Source: Neomesorhizobium albiziae (GTDB taxonomy: Bacteria > Pseudomonadota > Alphaproteobacteria > Rhizobiales > Rhizobiaceae). Taken from it: a stretch of 64,000 bases of DNA. The position numbers were made by a program, and so were the translations under genes. The stretch spans positions 62,001 through 126,000 of the forward strand of contig NZ_FOSL01000004.1 in assembly GCF_900114255.1 (NCBI RefSeq). The letters run 5' to 3'. Below are positions 36,504 through 45,457 of this stretch, one piece after another. The first letter of the stretch is position 1. Each line of letters opens with the position of its first letter. The notes beneath the pieces are model-generated. The model saw nothing but the letters and a program-made list of their open reading frames with translations, searched no databases and was not told the DNA's origin.

Positions 36504-37318
36504 TTCCGCTTGGTCGCCCCGATCGAATAGGCCAGCGGGATCTTCGGGTTGTCTTCCGGCAGGCCGAACAGGTCCTTGCCCCTCTCCACCGCAAACGGGA
36601 AATGCTGCCACGAGACGGCGTCGTGCTCGTTGAGAAAGTCGATGGTCAGGCCGGCCTTTATCAGCGCGTTGACGACGTCGGAAAGCGGGTGGATCCATTC
36701 GTAGTAGCGGGCATGCGCCAGCGTCCGGTGGTCGCCGGTGTAGGTGCGCGGTTCGTCCCAGACGATGGGGAGTTTCGAGGGCGTGCGCCAGTCGAGCTGA
36801 ATTTCGAGCCGCGAACCCTTGCGGTCGCACTGGAACATAAGCGGATGGCCCTCGGCCAGGTACAGCCGCCCGCCCGGCCTCAGCAATCCGGCCACCACCC
36901 GGCCCCAGCGGAAGATGTCGCCCAGCCAGTTCACCGCGCCCCAGGTGATGAACACCATATCGTGCTCCCGGCCGAGCACCTCGACCGCGTCGTAGACCGA
37001 AGCCTCGGCGAATCGGACATCGGCGCCCGCCCGTTCCGCAAAGTTCCTGGCCGCCGCGATCGCCGCCGGTGAGAAATCGAGACCGGTGACGCTTCGTGCG
37101 CCGAGATGCTTCAGGCTGATCGTGTCCAGCCCGATATGGCATTGCAGATGAGCGATATCCATGCCGAAGATGTCGCCGATCTCGCCTGATTCGAGCGAAA
37201 AAAGGCTGGAGCCGCCGGCCAGCACATTGGCAATGCGATAGCTTCCGGTCGGATCTGTCGCATGCAGTGCCGCACGGTCATCCCAGTTCAGGCGGTTCGC
37301 CGCTGAAAATTCGTCCAC
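36500..37318 (-). CDS. Class I SAM-dependent methyltransferase
   Basis: A 272-residue methyltransferase with MDIAHLQCHIGLDTISLKHL, ARSVTGLDFSPAAIAAARNF, and MVFITWGAVNWLGDIFRWGR, and a long C-terminal part (HARYYEWIHPLSDVVNALI). The substrate is unknown. A GTG at 37318 (DEFSAANRLNWDD) has a good GAGGGG upstream, so I prefer it over a TTG at 37351. The family A repeat lies directly upstream. Confidence 0.8.
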   Translation of the reverse strand: MDEFSAANRLNWDDRAALHATDPTGSYRIANVLAGGSSLFSLESGEIGDIFGMDIAHLQCHIGLDTISLKHLGARSVTGLDFSPAAIAAARNFAERAGADVRFAEASVYDAVEVLGREHDMVFITWGAVNWLGDIFRWGRVVAGLLRPGGRLYLAEGHPLMFQCDRKGSRLEIQLDWRTPSKLPIVWDEPRTYTGDHRTLAHARYYEWIHPLSDVVNALIKAGLTIDFLNEHDAVSWQHFPFAVERGKDLFGLPEDNPKIPLAYSIGATKRK

Positions 37319-37356
37319 CCACAGTCCCCTCGAACAAAGGCGAATTCGCAATTTTG

Positions 37357-37452
37357 TGCATGTCGCCCGAAAGCGTCCCAGGTTTCGGGAGAAACGACAT
37401 GCACAAGCAAGAAGCTGCAGCGACCGCCGAATCCCATTAGGCGCGACACGCT
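37357..37452. repeat. Intergenic palindromic repeat, family A, copy 2
   Basis: Same element as at 14323 and 40043. It has TGCATGTCGCCCGAAA and TTTCGGG, then CGACATGCA, with a different loop (GCGTCCCAGG instead of GTGTCCTCGG). It lies between the methyltransferase start and the ammonia-lyase stop. The conserved stem with a changed loop supports structure over sequence. Confidence 0.85.
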
Positions 37453-37463
37453 TTGGCCGGAGC

Positions 37464-38981
37464 TTAATCTGACGCGGCGGCCGTGACCACCTTGGGCCCG
37501 ACGGTTTCTCGCGGCGGCAGCTGCTCGGGTTCGCCTTCTTCGAAAACCTGTCTTGTGAACCATTCGGTCAAGCGGGCGAGCTCGGGGCCGAGAACGCGGT
37601 CGTCGCCGACCGGCGCCACGATGCCACGGATTTCGGCGACAAAAGCTTGCAGGGCGGGTGGCGCGGACCGGTCGGTGATATGCAGGGCCTGCGATGCGAC
37701 CACCGCCAGCATGGCCATGGCCGCGTCGAGGCAGCGACCCGCCCGTTCCTCCTTCGCCCAGGCGAAGAAAACCGTCGTCGCGACATCGTCCTGGCCGGAT
37801 CCGGCCGATTCGGTGCCGGGAATGAAGGTGCGTTGCGCGGCAAGCTTCGCCTGCTCCAGATAGCCGGTGATCGCCATCGGGATGTAGCCGACATTGCCGT
37901 GGCCGTCGCTGTCGCTCGGGTGGCGTCCGTTCATCAGAAGGTCGGGCAACAGCGACACCTTGCCGTTCAACAGCTTCGAGGCGTGGCGGTCGCACAGCAG
38001 GCACAGGTCGGCCCAGATGGCCGCAAGATCGTCGAGCGCCGGCGTCGCCATCGCGTTGTGATAGCCCCCGGTGCTGATGCAGCGCCCGAGCGGGTGGTCC
38101 GCATCCGGCGGCACGTAGACCGGATTGTCGGACACCGAGCTCAGCGACACCGTTGCGGCGCGCTCGGCCGAGGCAAGGGCGCGATGCGCCTGCCCCAGCA
38201 CGCGTGGCACGATGCGATAGCTGACCGGCGCCTGGTAATTTCGCCGCCCGTGCCCGGCGCCTTGCAGGAAGCGCCGCAGCCCTGCGAGTGCGGCGGCTTC
38301 ATGCTCATCGCCCCACAGCACATCGAGCGCTGCGTCGTAATGTTCCAGCGGCGCGCGAAACGCCTCGATCGACAGCGCGAACACCTTTTGCGCCATCTCT
38401 ACCCGCCGGCTGGCCGCCAGGGCTGCATCGGCCACAAGTGCCGCCGCGCAGGGCGAGCCGTTGATCAGCGAGCCGCGCTCCTTAACCTCGAGGTCGAAGC
38501 GCGCCGAAAGGGCGGCAAACAGCGGGTAGAGCGCCAGGATTTCGCCGGCGCCGCCCTGGCCGGAGGCAGACACCGCCGGCAGCGGTCCGCCGTCGAGCAT
38601 GGCGGCGACGGCAAGCGCGATGCGCGGCGAGGTCGCCGCATTGCCTTCGATGAAATTGGTCAGCCGGGCAAGCACGATCGCCCGGACCACGCGCTCGGGC
38701 AGCGGATCGCCGAACGAGGTCGCCGCCGCGAATGCCTTGATACGGGCGTGGCGCTCGCGCTCATCCTTTTCCAGCCGCCGGCTGGCCAGTTCGCCCATCG
38801 CGGTGGTCACGCCGTAGATGATCGGCTCGGGATCGCTGTCGATCAGCCGCAGGAACAGGTCGCGGCATTCCGCGATGCACCGCAGCGCCTGATCGCAGAA
38901 ACGGACGTCCTCGCCTTTCCAGGCGACGCGATAGACTGTTTCGAGGTTGATGTCGGTACGGGCGTCGAGCGTGACGGTCAT
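37464..38981 (-). CDS. MIO-type aromatic amino-acid ammonia-lyase family protein, divergent
   Basis: A 505-residue enzyme of the histidine/phenylalanine ammonia-lyase fold. The cofactor triad Ala139-Ser140-Gly141 is present in AVSASGQGGAGEILALYPL, but the usual ASGDL-PL continuation is replaced by ASGQGGAGE. Tyr56 is kept in IIYGVTTAMGELA, where most members have YGVNTGFG. Other matches are SLINGSP, YQAPVSYRIVPRVLG, SVSDNPVY and STGGYHNA. It likely removes ammonia from an aromatic amino acid or a relative; the true substrate is unknown. The ATG at 38981 (MTVTLDARTD) is preferred. A longer upstream frame is less likely. Confidence 0.85.
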   Translation of the reverse strand: MTVTLDARTDINLETVYRVAWKGEDVRFCDQALRCIAECRDLFLRLIDSDPEPIIYGVTTAMGELASRRLEKDERERHARIKAFAAATSFGDPLPERVVRAIVLARLTNFIEGNAATSPRIALAVAAMLDGGPLPAVSASGQGGAGEILALYPLFAALSARFDLEVKERGSLINGSPCAAALVADAALAASRRVEMAQKVFALSIEAFRAPLEHYDAALDVLWGDEHEAAALAGLRRFLQGAGHGRRNYQAPVSYRIVPRVLGQAHRALASAERAATVSLSSVSDNPVYVPPDADHPLGRCISTGGYHNAMATPALDDLAAIWADLCLLCDRHASKLLNGKVSLLPDLLMNGRHPSDSDGHGNVGYIPMAITGYLEQAKLAAQRTFIPGTESAGSGQDDVATTVFFAWAKEERAGRCLDAAMAMLAVVASQALHITDRSAPPALQAFVAEIRGIVAPVGDDRVLGPELARLTEWFTRQVFEEGEPEQLPPRETVGPKVVTAAASD

Positions 38982-39040
38982 GATCCATCCTGCGGGGAGA
39001 GCGGTCCGCAGAATTGCCGACAATCACCATGCACGCAAAG

Positions 39041-39069
39041 AAAAAGGCGGCTTAAAAAGCCGCCTTTTT
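39041..39069. terminator. Intrinsic terminator of rplS, active in both directions
   Basis: AAAAAGGCGGC-TTAAAAA-GCCGCCTTTTT: GC stem with an A-run and a T-run. It is 25 bases from the rplS stop on the minus strand. Confidence 0.9.
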
Positions 39070-39093
39070 GCAATTGCGATAAATGCCAGGATC

Positions 39094-39639
39094 TTATTCG
39101 GCCTTGGCAGCCTCGGCCTTTTCGGCTTCAGCAGCGGCGGCTGCGGCCTTGGCTTCGGCGGCGTCCTGCGCTGCCTTCTCGGCGGCCAGGGCTTCCGCCG
39201 CGGCGATCTTCTCGGCCTCGATACGGGCCTTCTCGGCGTTCAGCGCATCGCGCTCGGCATCGTTGAGCTTGCGGGCGCGCACGCCGGTGTTTTCCGAAAT
39301 ACGGGCCGACTTGCCGCGACGGTCACGCAGGTAATAGAGCTTGGCGCGGCGAACCTTGCCGCGGCGCACGATTTCGACGCCCTCGACCATCGGCGAGAAG
39401 ACCGGGAACACGCGCTCGACGCCTTCGCCGTAGGAAATCTTGCGGACGGTGAAATTTTCCTGGAAGCCGGCGCCGGAGCGGGCGATGACGACGCCCTCAT
39501 AGGCCTGCACGCGGGTGCGGCTGCCTTCGGTGACGCGCACCTGGACGCGGACGGTGTCGCCCGGCTGGAATTCGGGGAGCTTGCGCTTGGCTTCGATCTT
39601 GGCGGCCTGTTCGGCCTCGAGCTGACGGATGATGTCCAT
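39094..39639 (-). CDS. rplS: 50S ribosomal protein L19 with long C-terminal extension
   Basis: The first 120 residues are L19 ([78 protein letters not shown]). The remaining 60 or so residues are Ala/Glu/Lys-rich, helical and low-complexity, ending [10 protein letters not shown]19 is usually about 115-130 residues long, so the tail is extra; similar tails occur in some Rhizobiales L19s. L19 sits at the 30S-50S interface. It is separated from trmD-rimM by a gene on the other strand. Confidence 0.95.
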   Translation of the reverse strand: MDIIRQLEAEQAAKIEAKRKLPEFQPGDTVRVQVRVTEGSRTRVQAYEGVVIARSGAGFQENFTVRKISYGEGVERVFPVFSPMVEGVEIVRRGKVRRAKLYYLRDRRGKSARISENTGVRARKLNDAERDALNAEKARIEAEKIAAAEALAAEKAAQDAAEAKAAAAAAEAEKAEAAKAE

Positions 39640-40042
39640 CGCGAAATACCTCTTCTTGCTTCTCGACAGCCAGAGCGCCCGGCGCTTGCCTTGCAGTTCT
39701 AAGACCGCGTGGCTATGCCTCTTCTTCCCGAACGGGTCGAAAGAGGCAGGGGCGAATTCACCGCACTTATTGACGGGTCCGGTCGATTATTCTTCCGGTT
39801 CGGGCGGGCTCATACAGCCATTTCAGCACTTTGTCACGCCTTTGCGGCGTCTTTTTTGCCGCATCGACGCGCCGTCCTGGCCATCCCGGCGCAAATCCGG
39901 CCCGCCGCAATCGGCAAGCTACAGCGCCGCGCGTCTTATCAGACGCGCAAAGGTCGCTGTTGCACCTGAATTGCTTGCATCGTCCGCCCGGGCTTCCTAC
40001 AGACCGGCGAGCGCAGCGAATTTTGACATTCGCATCCCGCTA
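39640..40042. other. rplS upstream region with hairpins; no gene seen
   Basis: About 400 bases without a coding frame. A hairpin GCCTCTT...AAGAGGC around CCCGAACGGG lies at about 39716-39745, roughly 80-105 bases upstream of rplS, where a 5' leader would be. A second, GCGCGTCT-TATC-AGACGCGC, is at 39929-39948. These may be leader or terminator structures; nothing decides between them. Confidence 0.45.
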
Positions 40043-40140
40043 ATGCATGTCGCCCGAAAGTGTCCTCGGTTTCGGGAGAACGACATGCAAAAACAAAAAG
40101 CTACAGTGTGGCCGCCGAATCCCATTCGGCGCGACACGCA
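40043..40140. repeat. Intergenic palindromic repeat, family A, copy 3
   Basis: The same element as at 14323. Its TGCATGTCGCCCGAAA start and CGACATGCA arm are preserved; one A of AGAAAC is missing compared with the other copies. It also contains GCCGAATCCCATTCGGC, a perfect palindrome. It lies directly upstream of the TauE-like gene. Confidence 0.85.
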
Positions 40141-40167
40141 GTAGGCGAACCATCAAGCAGGTATCCC

Positions 40168-40923
40168 TTGTCCCTCACCCTGGTCGGCATCCTCTTTCTC
40201 GCAGGTTTCCTGTCGGGCGTTGTCAATGCGATCGCCGGCGGAGGCACTTTCCTCACCTTCGGCGCGCTTACCCTCGCCGGCTTGCCCCCGATCTCGGCCA
40301 ACGCCACCTCATCGATCGCCCAGTTTCCCGGCTACATCACCTCCACCTACGCCTATCTCGCCGACATCCGCCTGATGTGGCGCGGCGCTTTGGCGCTTGC
40401 CGCAATCTCGGCCATCGGCGCGCTTGCCGGGGCGCTCATCCTTCTGTCGCTCGACAATGTCTCGTTCCGCGTCATGGTGCCATGGCTGCTGCTTGCCGCG
40501 ACCGCGCTGTTCGCAGCCGGTCCGTGGCTGCGCCCGAAAAGCCAGGCGCAACCTCCTCATGGCGCGCCCACCTCGCTTGCTGGCCGCGTCGTGCAGTTCT
40601 TCACATCCATTTATGGCGGCTTTTTCGGCGCCGGCATGGGCGTGATGATGCTGGCGACCCTAGGCCTCACGGAAGGCGGTGACTACCACCGCCTCAATGC
40701 GCTGAAGAACCTGCTGTCCATTGTCATCGCGGCCGTTGCCATTGTCATCTTCGCCTCGGGCGGCATCGTCTCCTGGTGGGCGGCGGCCGCCATGGTTCCG
40801 GGCGTGGCGCTTGGTGGTTATGCCGGCGTGTGGACGGCCCGCCGCGTGCCGCAAGGCATGGTCCGCGCCTTCGTCGTGGCGGTCGGCCTGTTCCTGGCGG
40901 TCTATTATTTCGTAACGGGTTGA
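40168..40923 (+). CDS. TauE/SafE family sulfite/anion exporter
   Basis: A 251-residue membrane protein with about eight helices. It has the two TauE/SafE repeat segments, [20 protein letters not shown] with [20 protein letters not shown], and later [20 protein letters not shown] with [20 protein letters not shown]. It should export small sulfur-containing or organic anions; the substrate is unknown. The likely start is TTG 40168 ([14 protein letters not shown]), preceded by CAGG; the longer frame upstream is repeat DNA. The last 19 bases overlap the end of trmD on the other strand. Confidence 0.87.
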   Translation: MSLTLVGILFLAGFLSGVVNAIAGGGTFLTFGALTLAGLPPISANATSSIAQFPGYITSTYAYLADIRLMWRGALALAAISAIGALAGALILLSLDNVSFRVMVPWLLLAATALFAAGPWLRPKSQAQPPHGAPTSLAGRVVQFFTSIYGGFFGAGMGVMMLATLGLTEGGDYHRLNALKNLLSIVIAAVAIVIFASGGIVSWWAAAAMVPGVALGGYAGVWTARRVPQGMVRAFVVAVGLFLAVYYFVTG

Positions 40924-41612
40924 GCTGGCTTTTTGGCCATCAGATCCGGCCGCCGCTCGGCGGTCAGCTTCTCCGCCTCGGCGCGCCGCCATTTGGCGAT
41001 TTTCGCATGATTGCCGGAGGTCAGCACCTCGGGGATCGGCAGGCCTTCGAACTCCTGCGGGCGGGTGTAATGCGGATGTTCGAGCAGCCCGTTTTCGAAA
41101 CTCTCTTCCTCGCCGGAAGCTTCGTTGCCCATCACCCCGGGCAACAGCCTCACGATCGCATCGAGCAGCACATGTGCGGCAACCTCGCCACCCGAGAGGA
41201 TGTAATCGCCGATGGAAATCTCTTCCAATTGTCGCGCATCGATGATGCGCTGGTCGACGCCTTCGAAGCGTCCGCACAGGATGACCGCGCCCGGTCCGGC
41301 GGCGAGCTCACGCACCCGTTCCTGCGTCAGCGGCCTGCCGCGCGGGCTCATCAGCAATCTGGGGCGCAAGTCGCCTTCGGGGGAAGCCGCATCGATCGCC
41401 CTCGCCAGGACATCGGCGCGCATCACCATGCCGGCGCCGCCACCAGCCGGCGTGTCGTCGACGCTGCGGTGCCGGTCGGTGGCGAAGTCGCGGATCTGCA
41501 CCGCCTCCAGCGACCAGGTCCCGGCCTCCAGCGCGCGGCCGGCCAGCGACAGGCCAAGGGCTGCAGGAAACATTTCGGGATAAAGCGTCAGCACCGTGGC
41601 GCGGAAACTCAC
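40905..41612 (-). CDS. trmD: tRNA (guanine-37-N1)-methyltransferase
   Basis: A 235-residue SPOUT-class enzyme that methylates G37 in tRNAs to prevent frameshifting. It has the [14 protein letters not shown] start, [58 protein letters not shown] and [20 protein letters not shown]. The start is GTG 41612 and overlaps the rimM stop by four bases (GTGA). It normally sits directly before rplS; here an exporter gene on the other strand lies between. Confidence 0.95.
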   Translation of the reverse strand: MSFRATVLTLYPEMFPAALGLSLAGRALEAGTWSLEAVQIRDFATDRHRSVDDTPAGGGAGMVMRADVLARAIDAASPEGDLRPRLLMSPRGRPLTQERVRELAAGPGAVILCGRFEGVDQRIIDARQLEEISIGDYILSGGEVAAHVLLDAIVRLLPGVMGNEASGEEESFENGLLEHPHYTRPQEFEGLPIPEVLTSGNHAKIAKWRRAEAEKLTAERRPDLMAKKPAQPVTK

Positions 41613-42226
41613 CGGTTGCCCCCGGCGTCCTTCGGTCCGCGCGGACGCCGTCTTGTGATGAAGCCGGCAGCGTCGTCGCCGTCTCCGCCATCCTCGCCTT
41701 CGTCGTCCTCATCGTCGACGAGGCCCGCAGCAACGGGATCGACGCGGATGAAGCCGGCGCTGACCGCGATCTGCGGCACCGCTGCCGCAGTGAACGGCAC
41801 CAACACTGTCTGCCGGTTGTCGAGTGCGATCTCGAGCAGGTCCCCGCCGCCGAAATTCTGCACCGCGGTCACCTTGCCGAGCGTTCCGCCGGTTTCGTCC
41901 TGCACCGCCAGGCCGACCAGGTCGGCGTGGTAGAACTCATCGTCCTCCAATTCTTCCGGCAACGCCGAGCGGTCGACGAAAAGTTCGATGCCGGTCAGCG
42001 CCTCCGCCGCGTTGCGGTCGGCAATACCCTTGAACCGCACCACCACGACCTCGTTGGCCGGCCGTATGGCCGTGATCTCGAAGGCGCGGCCGTCGCGGGC
42101 GTAGAGCGGCCCGTAATCGGCCAGCGCCAGCGGGTCGCCGGTGAAGGTTTTCACGCGCAATTCGCCCTTGATGCCGTGGGCGGCGCCGATCACGGCCATC
42201 TGGACGGGTTTCTTGAGTTTCGACAT
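41609..42226 (-). CDS. rimM: 16S rRNA processing protein RimM with acidic tail
   Basis: A 205-residue protein. The RimM core (about 1-165) has [60 protein letters not shown] and [20 protein letters not shown]. An acidic, then basic tail ([17 protein letters not shown] and [14 protein letters not shown]) is an extension beyond the family core. RimM helps 30S maturation near S19. No rpsP or ffh is found upstream, unlike many bacteria; a xerC-like gene is divergent instead. Confidence 0.93.
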   Translation of the reverse strand: MSKLKKPVQMAVIGAAHGIKGELRVKTFTGDPLALADYGPLYARDGRAFEITAIRPANEVVVVRFKGIADRNAAEALTGIELFVDRSALPEELEDDEFYHADLVGLAVQDETGGTLGKVTAVQNFGGGDLLEIALDNRQTVLVPFTAAAVPQIAVSAGFIRVDPVAAGLVDDEDDEGEDGGDGDDAAGFITRRRPRGPKDAGGNR

Positions 42227-42293
42227 CGCAGTTTCACGGGTTGCTAAGATCGGTCGGTCAATAGTGACTTATTCAATCGGACGGTCGCTGCCA

Positions 42294-43232
42294 ATGCAGG
42301 AATTCCTTATCTCGGCCAGACAGGACCTTCTCGACGCCCGCGCCGACTGGCTGAAAGTGCTCGGCAGCGAAAGGCGGCTGGCCGCGCTGACGCTCGACGC
42401 CTATGAGCGCGACACCCGCCAGTTCTTCCAGTTTCTCACCGGCCATTGCGGCGGCCCGCCGGGCATCGCCGACATCCGCGAATTGCGCACCGCGGACCTG
42501 CGCGCCTATCTCTCCTACCGCCGCTCCGGCGGCGCGGGAGCCCGCACGCTGGGGCGCGGGCTGGCCGGCGTTCGCTCTTTCCTGCGCTTTCTCGAGCGGC
42601 GCGGCCTTGCCAACGCCGCCGGCGCTGCCGCGCTGCGCGCGCCCAAGCAACCGAAATCGCTGCCCAAGCCGCTGACCGCCGTGGACGCAAAACGCGTCGT
42701 CTCGTCGGGCGAACAACTTGCCGAAGAGCCCTGGATTGCCGCGCGCAACGCCGCGGTGCTGACCTTGCTCTATGGCTCCGGCCTGCGCATTTCCGAGGCG
42801 CTCGGCCTTTCCGGCGGCGATCTCGCCAGCCCCGGCGACACCGTGCTGCGCATCACCGGCAAGGGCGGCAAGACGCGGCTGGTGCCGGTGCTGCCCGTCG
42901 CCCTGCAGGCGGTCGCCGAATATCGCCGCCTGTGCCCGTATGACCTCGATGCGCGAGGCCTGCTGTTCCGCGGCGCACGTGGCGGCGCGTTGCAGCCGGC
43001 GATCGTCCAGCGCGAGATGCAGAAGATGCGCTCCGCGCTCAACCTGCCGGCGACGGCGACGCCACACGCACTGCGCCATTCCTTCGCCACCCACCTGCTC
43101 GGCCGCGGCGGCGACCTCAGGACCATCCAGGAACTGCTCGGCCATGCCAGCCTGTCGACGACGCAGATCTATACCGGCGTCGACACCCAGCGACTGCTCG
43201 AAATCTACGAAGCCGCGCACCCGCGCGCCTGA
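42294..43232 (+). CDS. xerC: Tyrosine recombinase XerC
   Basis: A 312-residue site-specific recombinase. The catalytic set is visible: Arg in SGLRISEALGL, Lys in ITGKGGKTRLVPVLP, His-x-x-Arg in TPHALRHSFATHLLGRGGD, His in LLGHASLSTTQIYTGVDTQ and its Tyr. The SAM-like DNA-binding part is N-terminal. With XerD it resolves chromosome dimers at dif, activated by FtsK (encoded at 18749). Assignment to XerC over XerD is less certain than the fold. I chose the ATG at 42294 (MQEFLISARQDLL). Confidence 0.88.
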   Translation: MQEFLISARQDLLDARADWLKVLGSERRLAALTLDAYERDTRQFFQFLTGHCGGPPGIADIRELRTADLRAYLSYRRSGGAGARTLGRGLAGVRSFLRFLERRGLANAAGAAALRAPKQPKSLPKPLTAVDAKRVVSSGEQLAEEPWIAARNAAVLTLLYGSGLRISEALGLSGGDLASPGDTVLRITGKGGKTRLVPVLPVALQAVAEYRRLCPYDLDARGLLFRGARGGALQPAIVQREMQKMRSALNLPATATPHALRHSFATHLLGRGGDLRTIQELLGHASLSTTQIYTGVDTQRLLEIYEAAHPRA

Positions 43233-43304
43233 CGGCGCTCGGCCGCGACAATTCTCGGCTCGCGGTTAACAGTTTCGCCGCTTTTTCCACCTAGGAATCG
43301 CGGC

Positions 43305-44372
43305 ATGAAGCGCCTCCTCACCATCGCCGACCGTGCGACCCTCCTGTCGCTGAAGCTGCTCTGCGCGGCCAACATCCTGTTCCTGATCTCATTCCTCGTC
43401 ATCATGGCGCTGGCGACCGGCAGGGCGCGCGCCGAAATGCCGGCCTGCACCGGCCACGACATGATGGCTGAGATGCAGAAATCCGATCCCGCGGGCCTGG
43501 CGGCAATCCGCGTCGAGGCCGACAAGACACTGAACGGCAAGGGCCTGCTGTGGAAGGTCGAGAAGGACGGGCGCACTTCCTACCTGTTCGGCACCATGCA
43601 CCTGACCGATCCGCGCGTCACCAGCCTGACGCCGGCGGCACGCAAGGCCTTCGATGCATCCGACACCGTCGTCATCGAGACGACTGACGTGCTCGACAAG
43701 GCCAGGATGATGGCTGCGCTGATGGCGAAGCCGGAACTGACCATGTTCACCGACGCCACGACGCTGACGTCCCTGTTGCCGCAGGGGGAAGTCGAGAGCG
43801 TCAACAAGGCGCTCGATGCCCGCGGCATTCCGCCGGCCAGCGTCACCAAGATGAAGCCGTGGATCCTGTCGGCGATGCTGGCGCTGCCGGCCTGCGAGGT
43901 GGCCCGCCAGTCGGCCGGCGCCCCTGTGCTCGACGTGAAGCTCGCCGATGATGCCAAGGCCGCCGGCAAATCGGTCGAGGGCCTCGAAACCGCGGTCAGC
44001 CAGTTGGAGGCGATGGCCTCGCTGCCGATGGATTTTCACGTCAGGGGTCTGGTCGACACGCTGAAGCTCGGCAACCGCATCGACGACGTCATCGAGACGA
44101 TGATCGCGCTTTACGTGAAGGGCGACACCGGCACCTTCTGGCCGCTGTTCAAGGCGGCATTGCCGAGCGAGGGCCAGGACGAAGCGGGTTACGCCGCCTT
44201 CGAGGAGGCCATGATCAAGACCCGCAACAAGACGATGGTCGAGCGCGCCGAGCCTATTTTTCAGCGCAGCAAGGCCTTCATGGCGGTCGGCGCCCTGCAT
44301 CTGCCGGGGCCGGAAGGGTTGATCGAGCTGTTTCGCAAGGACGGCTACACGGTCACCGTCGCCGACCTCTAA
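43305..44372 (+). CDS. TraB/GumN family protein
   Basis: A 355-residue protein with an N-terminal signal or membrane anchor (LLCAANILFLISFLVIMALA, then RARAEMPAC). It has the TraB/GumN hallmarks SYLFGTMHLTDPRVTSL near the N terminus and FMAVGALHLPGPEGLIELFR near the end. The family may be metal-dependent proteases, but the role here is unknown. It converges with the DUF2867-like gene with a four-base overlap. Confidence 0.87.
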   Translation: MKRLLTIADRATLLSLKLLCAANILFLISFLVIMALATGRARAEMPACTGHDMMAEMQKSDPAGLAAIRVEADKTLNGKGLLWKVEKDGRTSYLFGTMHLTDPRVTSLTPAARKAFDASDTVVIETTDVLDKARMMAALMAKPELTMFTDATTLTSLLPQGEVESVNKALDARGIPPASVTKMKPWILSAMLALPACEVARQSAGAPVLDVKLADDAKAAGKSVEGLETAVSQLEAMASLPMDFHVRGLVDTLKLGNRIDDVIETMIALYVKGDTGTFWPLFKAALPSEGQDEAGYAAFEEAMIKTRNKTMVERAEPIFQRSKAFMAVGALHLPGPEGLIELFRKDGYTVTVADL

Positions 44373-44848
44373 CCTTGCGGGCCGGCAACCCGCGCCAGCA
44401 TCGCCGGAACGATGATGCGGTGGAACGGCATGATAACCGCAAGATAGGCGCGGCCGAACCAGTTGTGCGGCGCGACCAGCGTCGTGGCGCTGACCTCCTG
44501 CAGCCCTTCGCCGAGTTCCTTCAGCTCGACCACCAGCCGAAAATCCAGATGCCGGTCGTCGAGGCCCAGAACGATCCGCGACGCGGTCTGGCTCAATAGG
44601 GGAAACATGCCGATGCGCCGCTGCTGCGAAGGCAGGTCGGCCACAGCTGTCTTCAGCCCGAACGGCCGAACCAAAAGGTTGCGCAGCGCCATCAGCCGGC
44701 CGATCCATGCCGGCCGGTCGGCGAATGCCCGTCCGGTGGCGGTCATCACATCAAGCCGCTGCCCGCTGACCACCACTGCAAAGCGGTCGGCAAAGCGAGC
44801 GCCCGGCAAAAATTCGCTGAAATTGGAAAGGTTCGGCGCCACGGGCAT
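44369..44848 (-). CDS. DUF2867-like protein
   Basis: A 159-residue protein. FSEFLPGARFADRFAVVVSG, GMFPLLSQTASRIVLGLDDR, LDFRLVVELKELGEGLQEVS and NWFGRAYLAVIMPFHRIIVP resemble the DUF2867 (polyketide cyclase-like) family, often fused to or beside an NAD-dependent epimerase. No epimerase is adjacent. The start at 44848 (MPVAPNLSNFSEF) is chosen over a short upstream extension. The family call is tentative. Confidence 0.62.
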   Translation of the reverse strand: MPVAPNLSNFSEFLPGARFADRFAVVVSGQRLDVMTATGRAFADRPAWIGRLMALRNLLVRPFGLKTAVADLPSQQRRIGMFPLLSQTASRIVLGLDDRHLDFRLVVELKELGEGLQEVSATTLVAPHNWFGRAYLAVIMPFHRIIVPAMLARVAGPQG

Positions 44849-44865
44849 GTCGTTGACCTCCGCTG

Positions 44866-44931
44866 GAGCATTTTGCAGCCAAATGGAATCATTTGGCGTC
44901 CGCATAAATACGGCAAAACAAATGCTTAGAG
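44866..44931. repeat. Intergenic palindromic repeat, family C, copy 2
   Basis: Matches the copy at 177..243 from GAGCATTTTGCAG to TTAGAG. The stem reads CCAAATG-GAAT-CATTTGG, so compared with copy 1 (CCAGGTG/CACCTGG) both arms changed in step, keeping the pairs. The second hairpin, CCGCA-TAAA-TACGG, has one mismatch. It lies just upstream of the DUF2867-like gene. Confidence 0.7.
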
Positions 44932-44938
44932 CGAGTTG

Positions 44939-44957
44939 CCGGTTCTAAAAGAACCGG
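44939..44957. repeat. Perfect hairpin next to repeat C copy 2
   Basis: CCGGTTCT-AAA-AGAACCGG: an 8-bp stem with three-base loop. It lies eight bases after repeat C and has no T-run. It may belong to a larger composite intergenic element. Confidence 0.45.
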
Positions 44958-45126
44958 AACGGCTCTAGCTCATCTCGGTCGAGCCTACCCCCTTTCGACA
45001 AGCTTCGCGGCGTGGCGAAACGCCGCCAACGGTGCTGAAATCCACGGCCGTTCACGCAAAGCGTGATTTGGCGCTTTCCTGAGCCTCTGTTAGCATTTTG
45101 CCGTAACGTCAAGCGAGGAGATGAGC

Positions 45127-45324
45127 ATGACCCGCATCCTTGTTGTTGCCGCCGCCCTTGGCCTTGGTCTCTCGGCTGCGTCGGCATGCGAATTCCAGCG
45201 TTCCGCCGAACTTGACCGGACTGTCGTGGCAAGCGTCACGCCAAGCGAGATGCAGTCGACGCCGGCCACCGCGCCGATCCCGACGCAAGATCCCGTGACC
45301 GTTCCGGCCGAAGAGGCCGAATAG
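45127..45324 (+). CDS. Small secreted protein of unknown function
   Basis: A 65-residue protein with a signal peptide (MTRILVVAAALGLGLSAASA) and a short Thr/Pro-rich mature part (STPATAPIPTQDPVTVPAEE). The GAGGAG upstream is ideally placed for ATG 45127; ATG 45121 is too close to it. No domain is recognised. Confidence 0.6.
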   Translation: MTRILVVAAALGLGLSAASACEFQRSAELDRTVVASVTPSEMQSTPATAPIPTQDPVTVPAEEAE

Positions 45325-45457
45325 AGCATTCAGTTTGCGCTAAGTAGGACCTGGATGGCCCGGTCGCAATCGCGTCCGGGCGTTTGTGTTTTCCATACAG
45401 ATGAAACCGTTTTCCGTTTCGCGCGTTATCTTGCACCGCAACAACGGAGAAACCGTA

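Noticed and set aside
40060-40167. 36-residue N-terminal extension of the TauE-like protein
   Set aside because: It is read from repeat A and matches the reading at other copies; the transporter begins at the first hydrophobic helix near TTG 40168.
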